Shown here: positions 51,232-60,743 of the stretch, in pieces
Layout: every line of letters begins with the position of its first letter
Position numbering within the stretch: position 1 is the stretch's first letter
Source: an uncultured Acetatifactor sp.
Lineage (GTDB): Bacteria > Bacillota > Clostridia > Lachnospirales > Lachnospiraceae
Assembly (NCBI GenBank): GCA_910577665.1
Contig: CAJTOJ010000014.1
Span: 22,389-86,388, forward strand
Direction: 5' to 3'
DNA length: 64,000 bases
Program-made: the position numbers and the translations under genes
The notes under the pieces: generated by a model
Database searches by the model: none
Seen by the model: the letters and a program-made list of their open reading frames with translations, nothing else
Told to the model about the DNA's origin: nothing

Positions 51232-52953
51232 ATGAGTGATCGACAGCAGGGAACCTGGGCAGAACCGATTAGCGGTAATATGGAAAGTGATACCAGTGGA
51301 AATCCTATGGGAAATAATATGACATCTGTGACGGGCACCAATGGCATCACAGTGACCAGCGGGGGGAACGTCCCGGGCGCGCAGCCAGCCTATAAAGTGG
51401 TCCAGGGCAGGCCTCCTGCGGAGGACACTCTCCAGACAAAGCGGATGAAAGAACATTTTAGCTTTTTTGGACTTGGTACCTTTGTATATGCGCTGTTTTA
51501 CGCTTTCTGTATGATGCACAATGACGCGGGTGTCAGTTTTCCTTTTTTCGTAGGAGGAAGCCTTTTGTTTTTGTACTGGTCTTTGTCAAGGCTGGGGATT
51601 ACCTTGCGAAAAGGCAGCGGCTTTTACATGGGAGCCATGTTGCTTCTGGGGATCTCCACATTCTGCACAGACGATGGCAGAATCATTCTGTTCAACAAAC
51701 TGGGTATCTTCCTGTTGATGATGTGTCTGTTGCTGAAACAATACTATGACACAGAGAAATGGCAGCTTGGCAAGTACCTGGGCAGTATCTGTATCCTGGT
51801 AGTTTCCAGCATGGGGGAACTGGGAAGACCTTTTCAGGATGGGGCAGCCTACCGGAAGCAGCATGAAGGAGGATACAGGGGGAAGCTGTGGGGCCTGGGT
51901 CTGGGACTGCTGGTGGGAGTTCCCCTGTTCCTGGTAGTGTTGTTGCTCCTGTCCAGTGCAGATGCTGTTTTCCGGCAGATGACGGGTGGCTTCTGGAAGG
52001 CTGTCAGCCTTGGCAATATCATGAACCTGCTTCTGAGGGTTATCTTTCTGTTCTTCACCTCCTATGGGCTGACGGCATATCTGTGCAGGAAGAAGATCCA
52101 GGAAGCGGTTCCAGAGAGGAAGGGGAAAGATCCTGTGGCAGCAGTGACAGTTACCGGGCTTCTGACCGTTCTGTACCTGATATTCTCCGGCATTCAGATC
52201 ATCGGCCTTTTTCTGGGAAAGCTGACCTTGCCGGATGGGTATACGTATGCAGGTTATGCCAGGGAGGGATTCTTCCAGTTGCTTCTGGTGAGTCTGCTGA
52301 ATCTGGTGATTGTACTGGTGTGTATGGAGTTTTTCCAGGAAAGCAGGATCTTAAAAGGAATATTGACAGTTATGTCACTTTGCACTTTCGTGATGATTGC
52401 TTCCAGTGCCATGCGGATGGTGATTTATATATCCTATTATAACCTGACCTTTCTGCGGATCCTGGTATTGTGGGCGTTGGCAGTGCTGGCCCTGCTGTTT
52501 GCCGGAGTGTGCGTGGGTATTTTCCATAAGGGATTTCCGCTGTTTAAGTACAGCTGCATCGTGGTGACGGTGCTGTATCTGGCCCTGTCTTTTGCCCATC
52601 CGGACTATATCATTGCCAGAGTAAATGTGGATAATATTTCCCGTTCTGTGGATAGCGTGGATATTTTTGTGGATAAAGAAGAGAGTACTGTGGATTACGG
52701 TTACCTGGCAGGATTAAGTGCAGATGCAGCACCAGTGCTGATCCCTTATCTGCGGGAACTGGGATATGACATGGAGGCCTTCCGCCAGGAGAATATCTGG
52801 CTGTATGTCCGGGAACAGGACCTGCCTGCAGGCTATGGAAACAGGGATGGTTTTGGGTATCACTGGATGGGACGGGTGAAGGCCCGGACCAGGAACCTGG
52901 GCATCCGGACCTTCAATCTGTCCAGGTTCCTGGCGGTACTGGGGATGGAATAA
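51232..52953 (+). CDS. DUF4173/DUF4153-like polytopic membrane protein
   Basis: A 573-residue protein. The first ~75 residues are hydrophilic and Asn/Thr/Gly-rich (predicted cytoplasmic). About ten membrane helices follow between 80 and 470, and then a soluble C-terminal domain of about 100 residues with NVDNISRSVDSVDIFVDK and ADAAPVLIPYLREL. Helix sequence such as ISTFCTDDGRIILFNKLGIFLLMM and the C-terminal DYIIARVNV pattern match the DUF4173/DUF4153 family. AAGGAG precedes the ATG. It is the third gene of the operon regulated from 50358. Function unknown; envelope stress or a regulator-linked sensor is plausible. Confidence 0.78.
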   Translation: MSDRQQGTWAEPISGNMESDTSGNPMGNNMTSVTGTNGITVTSGGNVPGAQPAYKVVQGRPPAEDTLQTKRMKEHFSFFGLGTFVYALFYAFCMMHNDAGVSFPFFVGGSLLFLYWSLSRLGITLRKGSGFYMGAMLLLGISTFCTDDGRIILFNKLGIFLLMMCLLLKQYYDTEKWQLGKYLGSICILVVSSMGELGRPFQDGAAYRKQHEGGYRGKLWGLGLGLLVGVPLFLVVLLLLSSADAVFRQMTGGFWKAVSLGNIMNLLLRVIFLFFTSYGLTAYLCRKKIQEAVPERKGKDPVAAVTVTGLLTVLYLIFSGIQIIGLFLGKLTLPDGYTYAGYAREGFFQLLLVSLLNLVIVLVCMEFFQESRILKGILTVMSLCTFVMIASSAMRMVIYISYYNLTFLRILVLWALAVLALLFAGVCVGIFHKGFPLFKYSCIVVTVLYLALSFAHPDYIIARVNVDNISRSVDSVDIFVDKEESTVDYGYLAGLSADAAPVLIPYLRELGYDMEAFRQENIWLYVREQDLPAGYGNRDGFGYHWMGRVKARTRNLGIRTFNLSRFLAVLGME

Positions 52954-52963
52954 AGGCTGGCTG

Positions 52964-53596
52964 CTATACCAGCCTTCCATGTTCCATCTCATATACCGTA
53001 TCGCACAAAACCTCTATATCTTCTTTGTTATGGCTGGCAAGGATGATGGTTTTTCCTTCTTTCTTTAAGCCCAAGAGAATATTCCGCACATCGTTTACCC
53101 CCTGGCTGTCAAGTCCGTTCATTGGCTCATCCAGAATCAAAATATCGGGGTTTTCCATGATGGCCTGGGCAATACCGAGCCTCTGTCTCATGCCAAGCGA
53201 GTATTTTCCAACTTTTTTGCGGCTGTCGGGATCTAAGCCTACCCGCTCCATGCTCACCCTGATCTGCTCCCTGCCGATCCATTTACGGATAGATGCCAGA
53301 TACTCCAGATTTTTGTATCCTGTGTATCTGCTTAAGAATCCGGGATTCTCAATTATAATTCCCATATTGTCTGCAAAATCAATATCTTTTCCAATCTCTT
53401 TTTCCCCCACCACAATCCTCCCGGACGTGGGTTTTAAATAACCGATCATGGTTTTGAATAAAACAGTCTTACCCGAACCGTTCCTGCCTATAATCCCATA
53501 AATTTTTCCGCTTTCAAAGCGGATATTGATGCGGTCAAGCGCAACCACATCGCCAAACCTTTTTGTTACATTCTCTACACGGATACATTCTGCCAT
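52964..53596 (-). CDS. ABC-2 type exporter ATPase
   Basis: A 210-residue ATPase. Walker A is GRNGSGKT (37-44), the Q-loop stretch is IIIENPGFL, the signature is the variant YSLGMRQRLG, and Walker B is ILILDEPMNGLD. This composition is that of ATPases for antimicrobial-peptide or lantibiotic-type exporters. The start at 53596 is chosen by the family N-terminus (MAECIRVENVTKRFG); the frame stays open far upstream only as a shadow of the next gene. The last gene of a five-gene minus-strand operon with three permease-like proteins and a lipoprotein. Confidence 0.9.
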   Translation of the reverse strand: MAECIRVENVTKRFGDVVALDRINIRFESGKIYGIIGRNGSGKTVLFKTMIGYLKPTSGRIVVGEKEIGKDIDFADNMGIIIENPGFLSRYTGYKNLEYLASIRKWIGREQIRVSMERVGLDPDSRKKVGKYSLGMRQRLGIAQAIMENPDILILDEPMNGLDSQGVNDVRNILLGLKKEGKTIILASHNKEDIEVLCDTVYEMEHGRLV

Positions 53597-53616
53597 AGTT
53601 ACAATCCTTACCTTCC

Positions 53617-54246
53617 TCATACAAAATCTGTCTCTTTTTTCAGATATTTTCGTCCGGTCAAAAAGCCCACTGTCAGCATAACAGCTTCCGTTGCAATGAC
53701 CGGGCCCGCCGCAAAACCCTCTGTTCCACATAAATTGCTTTGCAGATACATACCCCACATTCCATACATCACATGGGAAACGGCGTGAAACTGACAGCCG
53801 ATGATAAACGTCACGCCCTCTAACAGGAACAATGCCCCCGGAGCAAAGCATCTGACAGGAAACAAATCCAGCAATACGAACAATGCCGCCATACTGACAC
53901 TGTGGAACAGCCATAGAATGATAATTTTGGCGAGCAGTCCTGGGGAAAGCAAAGATATGTTCCCCATGGCAATGTCCCAGCTCAAAACAAGAAGGAAGAA
54001 CAAAAACGTTGTTCTTATGCCGGATAACAGCCCTTTTCCAAAACGCCTTTTCCACCAGCCTTCCACTGTTTTGTAACGATACAGCGACAGCGCTTCCAGC
54101 TTCCTGTCTCTTTCTGCATAGACCCCTGCTGCAAGCAGAAAGACGCCGATTGACAGAAGCCACCATCCCAGCGGAATGAGCGGTATGGCACCGAAATAAC
54201 CAGAAGGCACGCCCGCAAACAGCTTGATAAACATACTTTCCGACAC
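53617..54246 (-). CDS. ABC-2 exporter membrane protein, third permease
   Basis: A 209-residue protein with about five or six hydrophobic helices. The GTG start at 54246 overlaps the TAG stop of the upstream gene and has GGAGG directly before it. A motif YAERDRKLEALSLYRYKTVEGWWKR after helix 2 is the kind of amphipathic cytoplasmic segment seen in ABC-2 permeases. No exact family recognised. Its position between permease and ATPase genes marks it as a component of the same exporter. Confidence 0.7.
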   Translation of the reverse strand: MSESMFIKLFAGVPSGYFGAIPLIPLGWWLLSIGVFLLAAGVYAERDRKLEALSLYRYKTVEGWWKRRFGKGLLSGIRTTFLFFLLVLSWDIAMGNISLLSPGLLAKIIILWLFHSVSMAALFVLLDLFPVRCFAPGALFLLEGVTFIIGCQFHAVSHVMYGMWGMYLQSNLCGTEGFAAGPVIATEAVMLTVGFLTGRKYLKKETDFV

Positions 54247-55085
54247 TAGCCCTCCACCTCCGTTCCCGAGTCAAATGCAATGCTGTTGACGCAAAAAGAG
54301 GATAACACTGTGAAAATGAGAATCACTGACAAAAATAAAGCTACTGATTGTAGATAAGACAGCGTTCCATCTATAAAATTCCCCGGAATCGCCCTTGCAA
54401 AAAGGGAAGTTTCCATATGGCCATCCATCATTCGTAAATATCCGGCCAGATGTACCCCCATTACAGCCACCATTCCGGCATTCCCTGAAAACAACAATGC
54501 AAAAACATATAAAAGCACTCCCAGGAAAGCAAGATACAGATAAAAACATAAAAACGTCACTGCAAATGCCTGCGTAACCGACATGGCCTTCATCATCGCA
54601 AGATACGGGAAAGTGATGTTATATTCAATGCCAATATTGTTTCCGGTATCAAGCGCCAGAGCGTATACCGGACTGCTCCACATATCCCCTGCGAACCCCG
54701 AAAAACTGCTGACAATGATACTGAATGCCGCCATAGCCCCGGCATAGAGAAATGCCTGCATGAATATATAAAAAAGCATTCCCATATTCCAGCGCTTTCT
54801 GCCACACCTGTACAGAAGCAGATAGAGGTTCCCTTTTATGAACGGCGCGTCCGCCACTACCAAAAGCCACCCTGGGACTAAAAACAACATATTCACATAA
54901 TGCTGCTCAACCACGCAGAAGGTTTCCAGTATGTTGACTGGTTCCCCTGTGTCAGCCGCATACCGCAGGAAACCGGCCATCCAATAGCCCATGATCGCAA
55001 AACCCAGAAGATATCCCATGAAAACCCTGCCGCTTCTTTGCTCCTGCTGAAACATTCCCTTTATGATTACGGCAAAGCTACCCAT
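54246..55085 (-). CDS. ABC-2 exporter membrane protein, second permease
   Basis: A 279-residue protein with about six hydrophobic helices, starting MGSFAVIIKGMFQQEQRSG. A large loop after helix 1 (YAADTGEPVNILETFCVVEQHYVNMLFLVPGWLL) should be outside the cell. The start overlaps the preceding gene by 8 bp. No named family recognised beyond ABC-2-like membrane subunits in Clostridia bacteriocin-type exporters. Confidence 0.7.
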   Translation of the reverse strand: MGSFAVIIKGMFQQEQRSGRVFMGYLLGFAIMGYWMAGFLRYAADTGEPVNILETFCVVEQHYVNMLFLVPGWLLVVADAPFIKGNLYLLLYRCGRKRWNMGMLFYIFMQAFLYAGAMAAFSIIVSSFSGFAGDMWSSPVYALALDTGNNIGIEYNITFPYLAMMKAMSVTQAFAVTFLCFYLYLAFLGVLLYVFALLFSGNAGMVAVMGVHLAGYLRMMDGHMETSLFARAIPGNFIDGTLSYLQSVALFLSVILIFTVLSSFCVNSIAFDSGTEVEG

Positions 55086-55836
55086 TCCGATACCTCCTCA
55101 CAAGTCCGGCCATAATGGCGATTGACACAATCATGATATAGACACATTCCATTCCTGCGGCCAGAGGGTAACTGCCTACATCATCTCCCCTGAGGAGTCG
55201 GATCGGATTCAGCCATACAATCCCATCCAGCCCGATCCACATGGATTCGTATAGAACAAAGGGCGCAATCAAAGCGACATAGCGGTTCGGAATCCATACT
55301 GCAAACAGAAATCCCACAAGCGCCCACACACATCCAAACAAAAAACCCAGAACGGTTTTCCCCACCGCAATATACCAATCCCCATATTTTATGAGATAGG
55401 TAAGCATAATCGTCCCGTCCAGCAACCCCTTATCCGAATCCTGCGGTACGCCCGGAACACCAAGCGTATAAGCCATGATGCAGGCGGCGGCAATCGGAAC
55501 TGCCAGCATAACCCCTCCGGACATTGCAACGCTACAGATCCGGATTCCTCCAAAGCGCACAGGATGCATCCTTGAAAAAATCATGCGGTAATATCCGCTC
55601 TGATATTCTTCGCAGAAACTGGTCGCATAAGCCAGTACGGGAAAGACAGCCGCAAAAGGTCCGAACCCTGAAGCGCCGAACACATTGTACAAAATATAAT
55701 AGCTGCTCCGTGTACGTTCTGGCGGCGTTCCCGTCACTACCGCAGCCAGCAAAAGCGCTGACACAGCAGCCATCCCGGCAAAGAAGCCCGCATTCAGGAA
55801 GCTTCTCTTCATATCCTTCCAAAAAAATCCGTTCAT
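55078..55836 (-). CDS. ABC-2 exporter membrane protein, first permease
   Basis: A 252-residue protein with about six hydrophobic helices, beginning MNGFFWKDMKRSFLNAGFFAG. An EYQSGYYRMIFSRMHPVRFGGIRI amphipathic stretch near 95-118 is the typical ABC-2 coupling region (SGxxRxh). The gene starts 1 bp after the stop of the lipoprotein gene and overlaps the next permease by 8 bp, so all are translationally coupled. Confidence 0.75.
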   Translation of the reverse strand: MNGFFWKDMKRSFLNAGFFAGMAAVSALLLAAVVTGTPPERTRSSYYILYNVFGASGFGPFAAVFPVLAYATSFCEEYQSGYYRMIFSRMHPVRFGGIRICSVAMSGGVMLAVPIAAACIMAYTLGVPGVPQDSDKGLLDGTIMLTYLIKYGDWYIAVGKTVLGFLFGCVWALVGFLFAVWIPNRYVALIAPFVLYESMWIGLDGIVWLNPIRLLRGDDVGSYPLAAGMECVYIMIVSIAIMAGLVRRYRNG

Positions 55837-55837
55837 T

Positions 55838-57031
55838 TTATTCCACCTTTATCATTTTTCCCGTCACGGCATCCAGATAGATATTCCATGCCGCACCTGC
55901 ACCAGCCGCTTCCTGCCATGCTTTGTCACCGGCCTCCAGCGCCATTTCCATTTCATGCAAGGGAATATAGATATGCCATGCCGGCGTAAGGATCAGCTCC
56001 GATTCCTGAAGGGTTGGATAATATACAAGCTCTGCCTGTGTCAGCTTTGCCTCAGAACTTCCACAGAGCGTATTGTTTTCCAGATATTTTTCCAAAATGT
56101 CTGTTACCTGTGGAAACGTTAGGACGTTTCCGGTTTCGGACCGCTCCATGATTTTGCCGCAATAATTCTCCAGATTCATTGTCGCTATGCCATCCTCCAT
56201 AATCCATGCGGTTCCTCCCGGATGCACCTCCCCAGCCACAATCTGGCCAAACTCTGACGCCACGCCAATGGTTCCGTAGGAAGGCGTAAATAGCAATTCA
56301 TAAAATGCGGTTCCGTCAAGCTCATAATACAAAGCCCTGGAAATACATATTTCCGTAATGTCCAGTACTGCCAGCTTCTCCAGAAGAATATCCCTGGCAC
56401 GGGAAACCGGAAATGTAACAGAAATATCCTCAATGTCTTTGGCCACATCCAATTCCGGAGCCTTTTTATAAATGGCATCGCAATGCTTCTTTAATGCTGC
56501 ATCCACATAGCTTACACAGGTATTTCTTGCAAAGGATGCCTCCTTCTGCCCATCTGACAGAACCAAGAGGGAATCATCACCAAAATTCAGCCATTCAACC
56601 GGCCTGTCCTCTTCCTTCATTTCACTTAACTCTTTTTCTGCCTGCGCCAGATACTCCCCGGTGATGTCCTGCACATTTCCACCCTCGCTGTCAAGCAGTT
56701 CCTTCAGCTTCTCCGCATTCCAATCGTCCCGTTCCTGCAAAGTCAATGCCTGCATGGTCTGTGGCACTACAGGAACCTTTGCACAAATCCGGATACCGTT
56801 TTTCTCTGTTCCGACCAGGCTCTCATAATATTCGCTTTGTTCTGGTCCATTTGTGTCTGCTGCATTTTGATAGGCCTCATCAGACGCGATATTCTCCACC
56901 TCACCTTCCAGAGAGCTTTTTGCGTGGTAAATATCGCTGTCTACAGATGCTTCCGGCGCTTTCTGGCATGCTGCCAGGACACATGTTCCTAATACTCCTG
57001 CTATCAGTACGTTTAAAAATCTTTTCTTCAT
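55838..57031 (-). CDS. Lipoprotein of the ABC-exporter operon (DUF6034-like)
   Basis: A 397-residue protein. The signal peptide ends at lipobox CVLAAC (Cys22). The mature part has a weakly acidic N-terminal 60 residues, a helical section (LTLQERDDWNAEKLKELLDS, YLAQAEKELSEM), and a mixed C-terminal half. It ends YLDAVTGKMIKVE, a pattern found in YycH/DUF6034-type cell-surface lipoproteins. It is the first gene of the operon, with AGGAGG before the ATG. The role is likely ligand capture, immunity or exporter assistance on the outer membrane face; not proven. Confidence 0.7.
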   Translation of the reverse strand: MKKRFLNVLIAGVLGTCVLAACQKAPEASVDSDIYHAKSSLEGEVENIASDEAYQNAADTNGPEQSEYYESLVGTEKNGIRICAKVPVVPQTMQALTLQERDDWNAEKLKELLDSEGGNVQDITGEYLAQAEKELSEMKEEDRPVEWLNFGDDSLLVLSDGQKEASFARNTCVSYVDAALKKHCDAIYKKAPELDVAKDIEDISVTFPVSRARDILLEKLAVLDITEICISRALYYELDGTAFYELLFTPSYGTIGVASEFGQIVAGEVHPGGTAWIMEDGIATMNLENYCGKIMERSETGNVLTFPQVTDILEKYLENNTLCGSSEAKLTQAELVYYPTLQESELILTPAWHIYIPLHEMEMALEAGDKAWQEAAGAGAAWNIYLDAVTGKMIKVE

Positions 57032-57161
57032 TTCGTACGCCTCCTGTCATTCCCCTGTAGGGGTTATGATATGGATGATACATGTTTTTACCTGGGGTTT
57101 TTTGATTCCGGCGAAATTCTACCATATTTTTTCCGAAATCCACCTGAAAAGAATCTTTATC

Positions 57162-57193
57162 AAAAAGCTGCCATGAACATATGACAGCTTTTG
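57162..57193 (-). terminator. Intrinsic terminator after the two-component genes
   Basis: On the minus strand AAAAGCTGTCAT pairs with ATGGCAGCTTTT with one mismatch and a 6-nt loop, followed by TTTG. It lies just after the histidine kinase stop and separates the regulatory operon from the exporter operon. A small CCCCT/AGGGG palindrome at 57052-57063 lies in the exporter leader. Confidence 0.65.
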
Positions 57194-57200
57194 GGAGTGT

Positions 57201-58457
57201 TTACAGGTTTTTCATATACAGCACAATCTCTGTTTCCATATGATTGTCTTTGCAATGCATTTCCATATCGCCATGGTACTTTTCCACGATTCTCTGGACG
57301 TTTGTAAGTCCTATACCATGCCCGGTAAAAGCCTTTTCTGACAGTCTGTGTATTTCGCATACACCTTCGGGAATCCCCATGCAGCTATTTATCATATACA
57401 GAAATAAAACGCCATTCTCCATCCGGATGCTGAATTTCAAAAGACGCTCATCTGTCTGTCTGGATGCTGCTATGGCATTGTCCAGAAGATTTCCCACAAT
57501 CATATTGAAATCGAAAGAGTGCAGAGTCATCTTCTCCGGAAGCACAATATCCGTTTCCAACTTTTTTAAATCTTCCTTTGCCCTTTGCAGCTTGAAGTTC
57601 AACAGGCTGTCCAAGGCTTCATTCCCCGTATATATATGTTCGGAAGGATTCTTCATAAATTCCTGCATGGAATCAAGATATTCCATCACTTTTTCCGGAT
57701 CCGCTGCCAATCCCTGAAGCGCCAGCACATGGTTTTTCATATCATGTCTTAATGCCCTGATACGGCTCTGGGACTCTTTCATAAGCTGGAACTGGTTCTG
57801 ATAGGCAAACGTCTGCTGTTTATAAATATCCTGTTCCCTCAGTTGTACATAATTTTTAAGCAGAATATGATACAGATAAAACACACACAGGTTAAATGCC
57901 AAAACCGCCACACACACATATACCGCCGTCCATCTGCCGATACTTCCATACATCAGCCCACAAAATACCGTCACGCTTAATAGGGGGATTGCAGATAACA
58001 AAAACATTTGTTTTTTGTCAAGCGTTTTTTCCCTGCTTTCTTTCGGATCGGGAATGTGACAGACAACCGCCACGCAGATCAGCAGGAACAAGGCAGAAAC
58101 CGCGCTCTGCTGCATTCGGATCATCTCTGAACCGGCAAAGGATACAGCCACCCCGCTGCCTGCATCCAGGCAGAAATATACCATGGAAATCCATATTTTT
58201 TTCTCCCATGCGCCACGGAAAAAACAGGTCACGCCAATGATACACGCCATATTACTTATTTCATAGAAAAGTGATAGATGAAATATACTGTAGGCGGCTG
58301 TTGTCAACAGATAATATCCCGCAAAAACGATTTTCCATATGAGCTTGTTGTGATCCTCTGTAGACAGAAAGGTATCCAGGGTCTTTTTCAGTAGCGCCGT
58401 GCGCAGAATACCTACAATCAGAATCATTGGTAATTCGTAGCCTGTTTTATAACACAT
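57201..58457 (-). CDS. AgrC/GHKL-type sensor histidine kinase
   Basis: A 418-residue kinase. About six hydrophobic helices fill residues 5-200 (no large extracellular domain), followed by a coiled coil and the catalytic region. The phospho-accepting His is in ALRHDMKNHVLAL, and the ATPase has NLLDNAIAASRQ and GHGIGLTNVQRIVEKYHG. This is the HPK10 class of kinases that detect peptides at the membrane (AgrC, VirS, ComD-like). It overlaps the response regulator gene by 11 bp. The exporter operon downstream is its likely target. Confidence 0.9.
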   Translation of the reverse strand: MCYKTGYELPMILIVGILRTALLKKTLDTFLSTEDHNKLIWKIVFAGYYLLTTAAYSIFHLSLFYEISNMACIIGVTCFFRGAWEKKIWISMVYFCLDAGSGVAVSFAGSEMIRMQQSAVSALFLLICVAVVCHIPDPKESREKTLDKKQMFLLSAIPLLSVTVFCGLMYGSIGRWTAVYVCVAVLAFNLCVFYLYHILLKNYVQLREQDIYKQQTFAYQNQFQLMKESQSRIRALRHDMKNHVLALQGLAADPEKVMEYLDSMQEFMKNPSEHIYTGNEALDSLLNFKLQRAKEDLKKLETDIVLPEKMTLHSFDFNMIVGNLLDNAIAASRQTDERLLKFSIRMENGVLFLYMINSCMGIPEGVCEIHRLSEKAFTGHGIGLTNVQRIVEKYHGDMEMHCKDNHMETEIVLYMKNL

Positions 58458-59175
58458 GGTACACTTTTTCCTTTAGAATTTGTTTGATTTTTGCCCTGAC
58501 TTCTTTCCTGTAGGGTTTGCTTATACTCAGGACATCACCATTCAGCATTTTTATGTTTTCGTAGGAATATTCGCGGACATATTCCTGGTGTACCACATAG
58601 GACTGATGTATCATCAGAAAACCTGCTGGAAGCTGCTCCAGGACATCCTTCAGCTTCCCATAGAATTCCTCCTGCCCATCCTTTTTTATCATCAGAATCT
58701 TTTTATCCATACTCATAAAATATAGGATTTCTTTTACTGAAACACGAAAAATCTGGCTTCCCTTTTGATATTCAAAGCAGCTTTCTGCAATCTTTTTTCT
58801 TTTCATGCTTCTTTCAAGCACTTCCTTTAGCCGGGCAGTGGAGATTGGTTTTACAAGAAATTCCAATGGCTGCATTTTGAAAAGCTCCATGGCGTAACCC
58901 TGCTTTGAGGAAATATAGACAATGTGGGTATCCGTATCTTCCATCTCGTCACGGATAAAAGATCCTATTTCAATACCGTTTTTTTGCAGCAATTCAATAT
59001 CAAGAAAAAGGATATCCAATCCAATCCCCTTTTTCAAATCACATTCAAGACTTTCTCCGCTATACCATACTTCTATTTCAAATTTTACTAAGAATTCTGC
59101 CGAAAGCCCAAGGATCTGCTCCTCCAGTAAGGAACACAAAATCCTATCGTCATCGCATATCCCGACTCTGTACAT
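58447..59175 (-). CDS. LytTR-type response regulator
   Basis: A 242-residue regulator. The receiver domain has the acidic pair CDDDR (8-10) and phospho-acceptor Asp59 in LFLDIEL. The C-terminal LytTR DNA-binding domain (about 140-238) has IFRVSVKEILYFMS, HQSYVVHQEYVREY and ISKPYRKEVRAKIKQIL. Start ATG 59175 follows AAGGAG. It forms an AgrA/VirR-like pair with the downstream kinase. LytTR proteins bind pairs of imperfect direct repeats, often 9 bp in each site; I did not identify such a pair with confidence upstream of the lipoprotein gene. Confidence 0.9.
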   Translation of the reverse strand: MYRVGICDDDRILCSLLEEQILGLSAEFLVKFEIEVWYSGESLECDLKKGIGLDILFLDIELLQKNGIEIGSFIRDEMEDTDTHIVYISSKQGYAMELFKMQPLEFLVKPISTARLKEVLERSMKRKKIAESCFEYQKGSQIFRVSVKEILYFMSMDKKILMIKKDGQEEFYGKLKDVLEQLPAGFLMIHQSYVVHQEYVREYSYENIKMLNGDVLSISKPYRKEVRAKIKQILKEKVYHVL

Positions 59176-59208
59176 ACCATACCTGCTCCTTTGCACAATA
59201 TCATTTCT

Positions 59209-59237
59209 ATTGTACTTTACCTTTATGCTGCTATCAA
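59209..59237 (-). promoter_or_regulatory. Promoter of the two-component operon
   Basis: On the minus strand TTGATA (59232-59237) and TACAAT (59209-59214) are 17 bp apart and 34 bp from the regulator's start. Confidence 0.65.
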
Positions 59238-59276
59238 GATTCTATGTTACGAAAAATAAGTGACTGGGGGAAAATA

Positions 59277-59312
59277 GTTACTGTTCACTCGAACTGCCGC
59301 CAGTAACTGTCC
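59277..59312. repeat. Dispersed repeat, terminal word copy G
   Basis: GTTACTGTTCAC at 59277-59288 followed by CTGCCGCCAG (59297-59306), the same word order as copy E at 9888, ending again with TAACTG. It is the end of a repeat element or a solo terminal piece. Confidence 0.5.
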
Positions 59313-59463
59313 TCTGGAAATATTGCGGCCAGAAAGACATGTATTTGAGCGTAAAAGAGATGTGCCAATATGATATATAATACAGAAGAACGATAAAATA
59401 TTGTTCCGGCGAATATAGTGGCGGACTAGCGAAAATCATACTACAATCAGTAAGGAATCTGCC

Positions 59464-60504
59464 CTACAGACTCATCATATCCAGCAGGAAGCTGGTGACG
59501 GCCGGCAGGACTGCGGAGAGCAGGACACCATAAGCTATTTTCAGATATTGGTTTGTTTCCAGAGGGCTGATACATATTTTGGAAGCCTCGCTGATCTGCT
59601 GCCGTAGATCCTGTTTGGACAGGGTATACAGGATCTTCTTGTTTATATCTTTACAGTGCATGGAACGGATCTCTGTTTGCCGGAGTTTGGTTTCAAGGGT
59701 TTCCAGTATTCTGTCTTTGGAAGCCTGTGCCCTTTCACAGACAATCCAGTTCATAATTCCCAGATAGACGCCTATCAGTGCAACGAACATACCCATGAGT
59801 ATAAAAACAGCAGCAGACGTGTTAAACGTTACATCCTGCGTCTCCAGATAAAATACTGTCATGACTGGAAAGAAAAAGAATCCGGAAGAGAAGTATACGG
59901 CAGTCCTTGCGATCAGATCACCGATAAGTGGCATACTGGTATGCTTTCCGGCATTTTGCAGCAGATGGGATACGACAGCCTCCTTATCCATGACAGCGTT
60001 GATGATAAAGTAACTGTAAATCATAAACAAGATAAATGAGGAAGTAAACTGGGCAATGTATGCAACACATATGATGAAAATCCAGTAATTTATATCACAA
60101 AAGCCATATAAGTAATAGGTGGCCAGATTTTGCCTGCCACTGGGCAGGAGCAGGATAGAAACCACAGCCAGGGTCCAGGTCACACTGATAATCTTGGTAT
60201 AAGCCGAATGGCGGATTTTGGTCTGATATACATTCCAGACAGTTTTGTCACTGCCGGTAATGCTGTCAATTTCAGACAGGAATTTTTCAAAAAGGGTATG
60301 CCACCTTAATATCAAATAGGGACCGAGCCATGTCCAGAAACCGGCCAGCAGTATTGAAACCAGGCGGGGAATGGGATAGGCCCAGAGAAGATTCCAGTAA
60401 GTCACCAGATATGGGGTCAATACAAGCAACATGGGAACATCAGATATCAAGAAGGCGAATAACCATTTTTTCTTTGGACTTTTATACAAATTATGTATCC
60501 ACAT
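59464..60504 (-). CDS. Uncharacterised polytopic membrane protein
   Basis: A 346-residue protein with about seven hydrophobic helices. Four are in the first 200 residues, two more near 205-260, and a final one at the end (LLSAVLPAVTSFLLDMMSL). Between the sixth and last helix is a charged stretch of about 60 residues (CERAQASKDRILETLETKLRQTEIRSMHCKDINKKILYTLS) that is probably a cytoplasmic coiled coil. I recognise no family. It has AGGAAAACAATC before its ATG and stands alone between the response regulator operon and the MATE genes. Confidence 0.65.
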   Translation of the reverse strand: MWIHNLYKSPKKKWLFAFLISDVPMLLVLTPYLVTYWNLLWAYPIPRLVSILLAGFWTWLGPYLILRWHTLFEKFLSEIDSITGSDKTVWNVYQTKIRHSAYTKIISVTWTLAVVSILLLPSGRQNLATYYLYGFCDINYWIFIICVAYIAQFTSSFILFMIYSYFIINAVMDKEAVVSHLLQNAGKHTSMPLIGDLIARTAVYFSSGFFFFPVMTVFYLETQDVTFNTSAAVFILMGMFVALIGVYLGIMNWIVCERAQASKDRILETLETKLRQTEIRSMHCKDINKKILYTLSKQDLRQQISEASKICISPLETNQYLKIAYGVLLSAVLPAVTSFLLDMMSL

Positions 60505-60743
60505 GATTGTTTTCCTGCATTTTCTTATCTATTTCAGAACGTGTTTTTACCAGAAAAGTCCCTAAACCATTCCGGTGCCGTGAAGTCAGAAGGCATGCTT
60601 TTGCGCTTTTCCGGGACGGCTGTGCGTCAACCTGCATATCGAAGGCGGCATGCGGTTCTGGCAGGTGGTGTGCATGTTCTAAACTTCCGGTTCTGGTTTA
60701 TGATGGAACATTGGGATGCAAGGGGGCTTAGGAATCTGATCTG

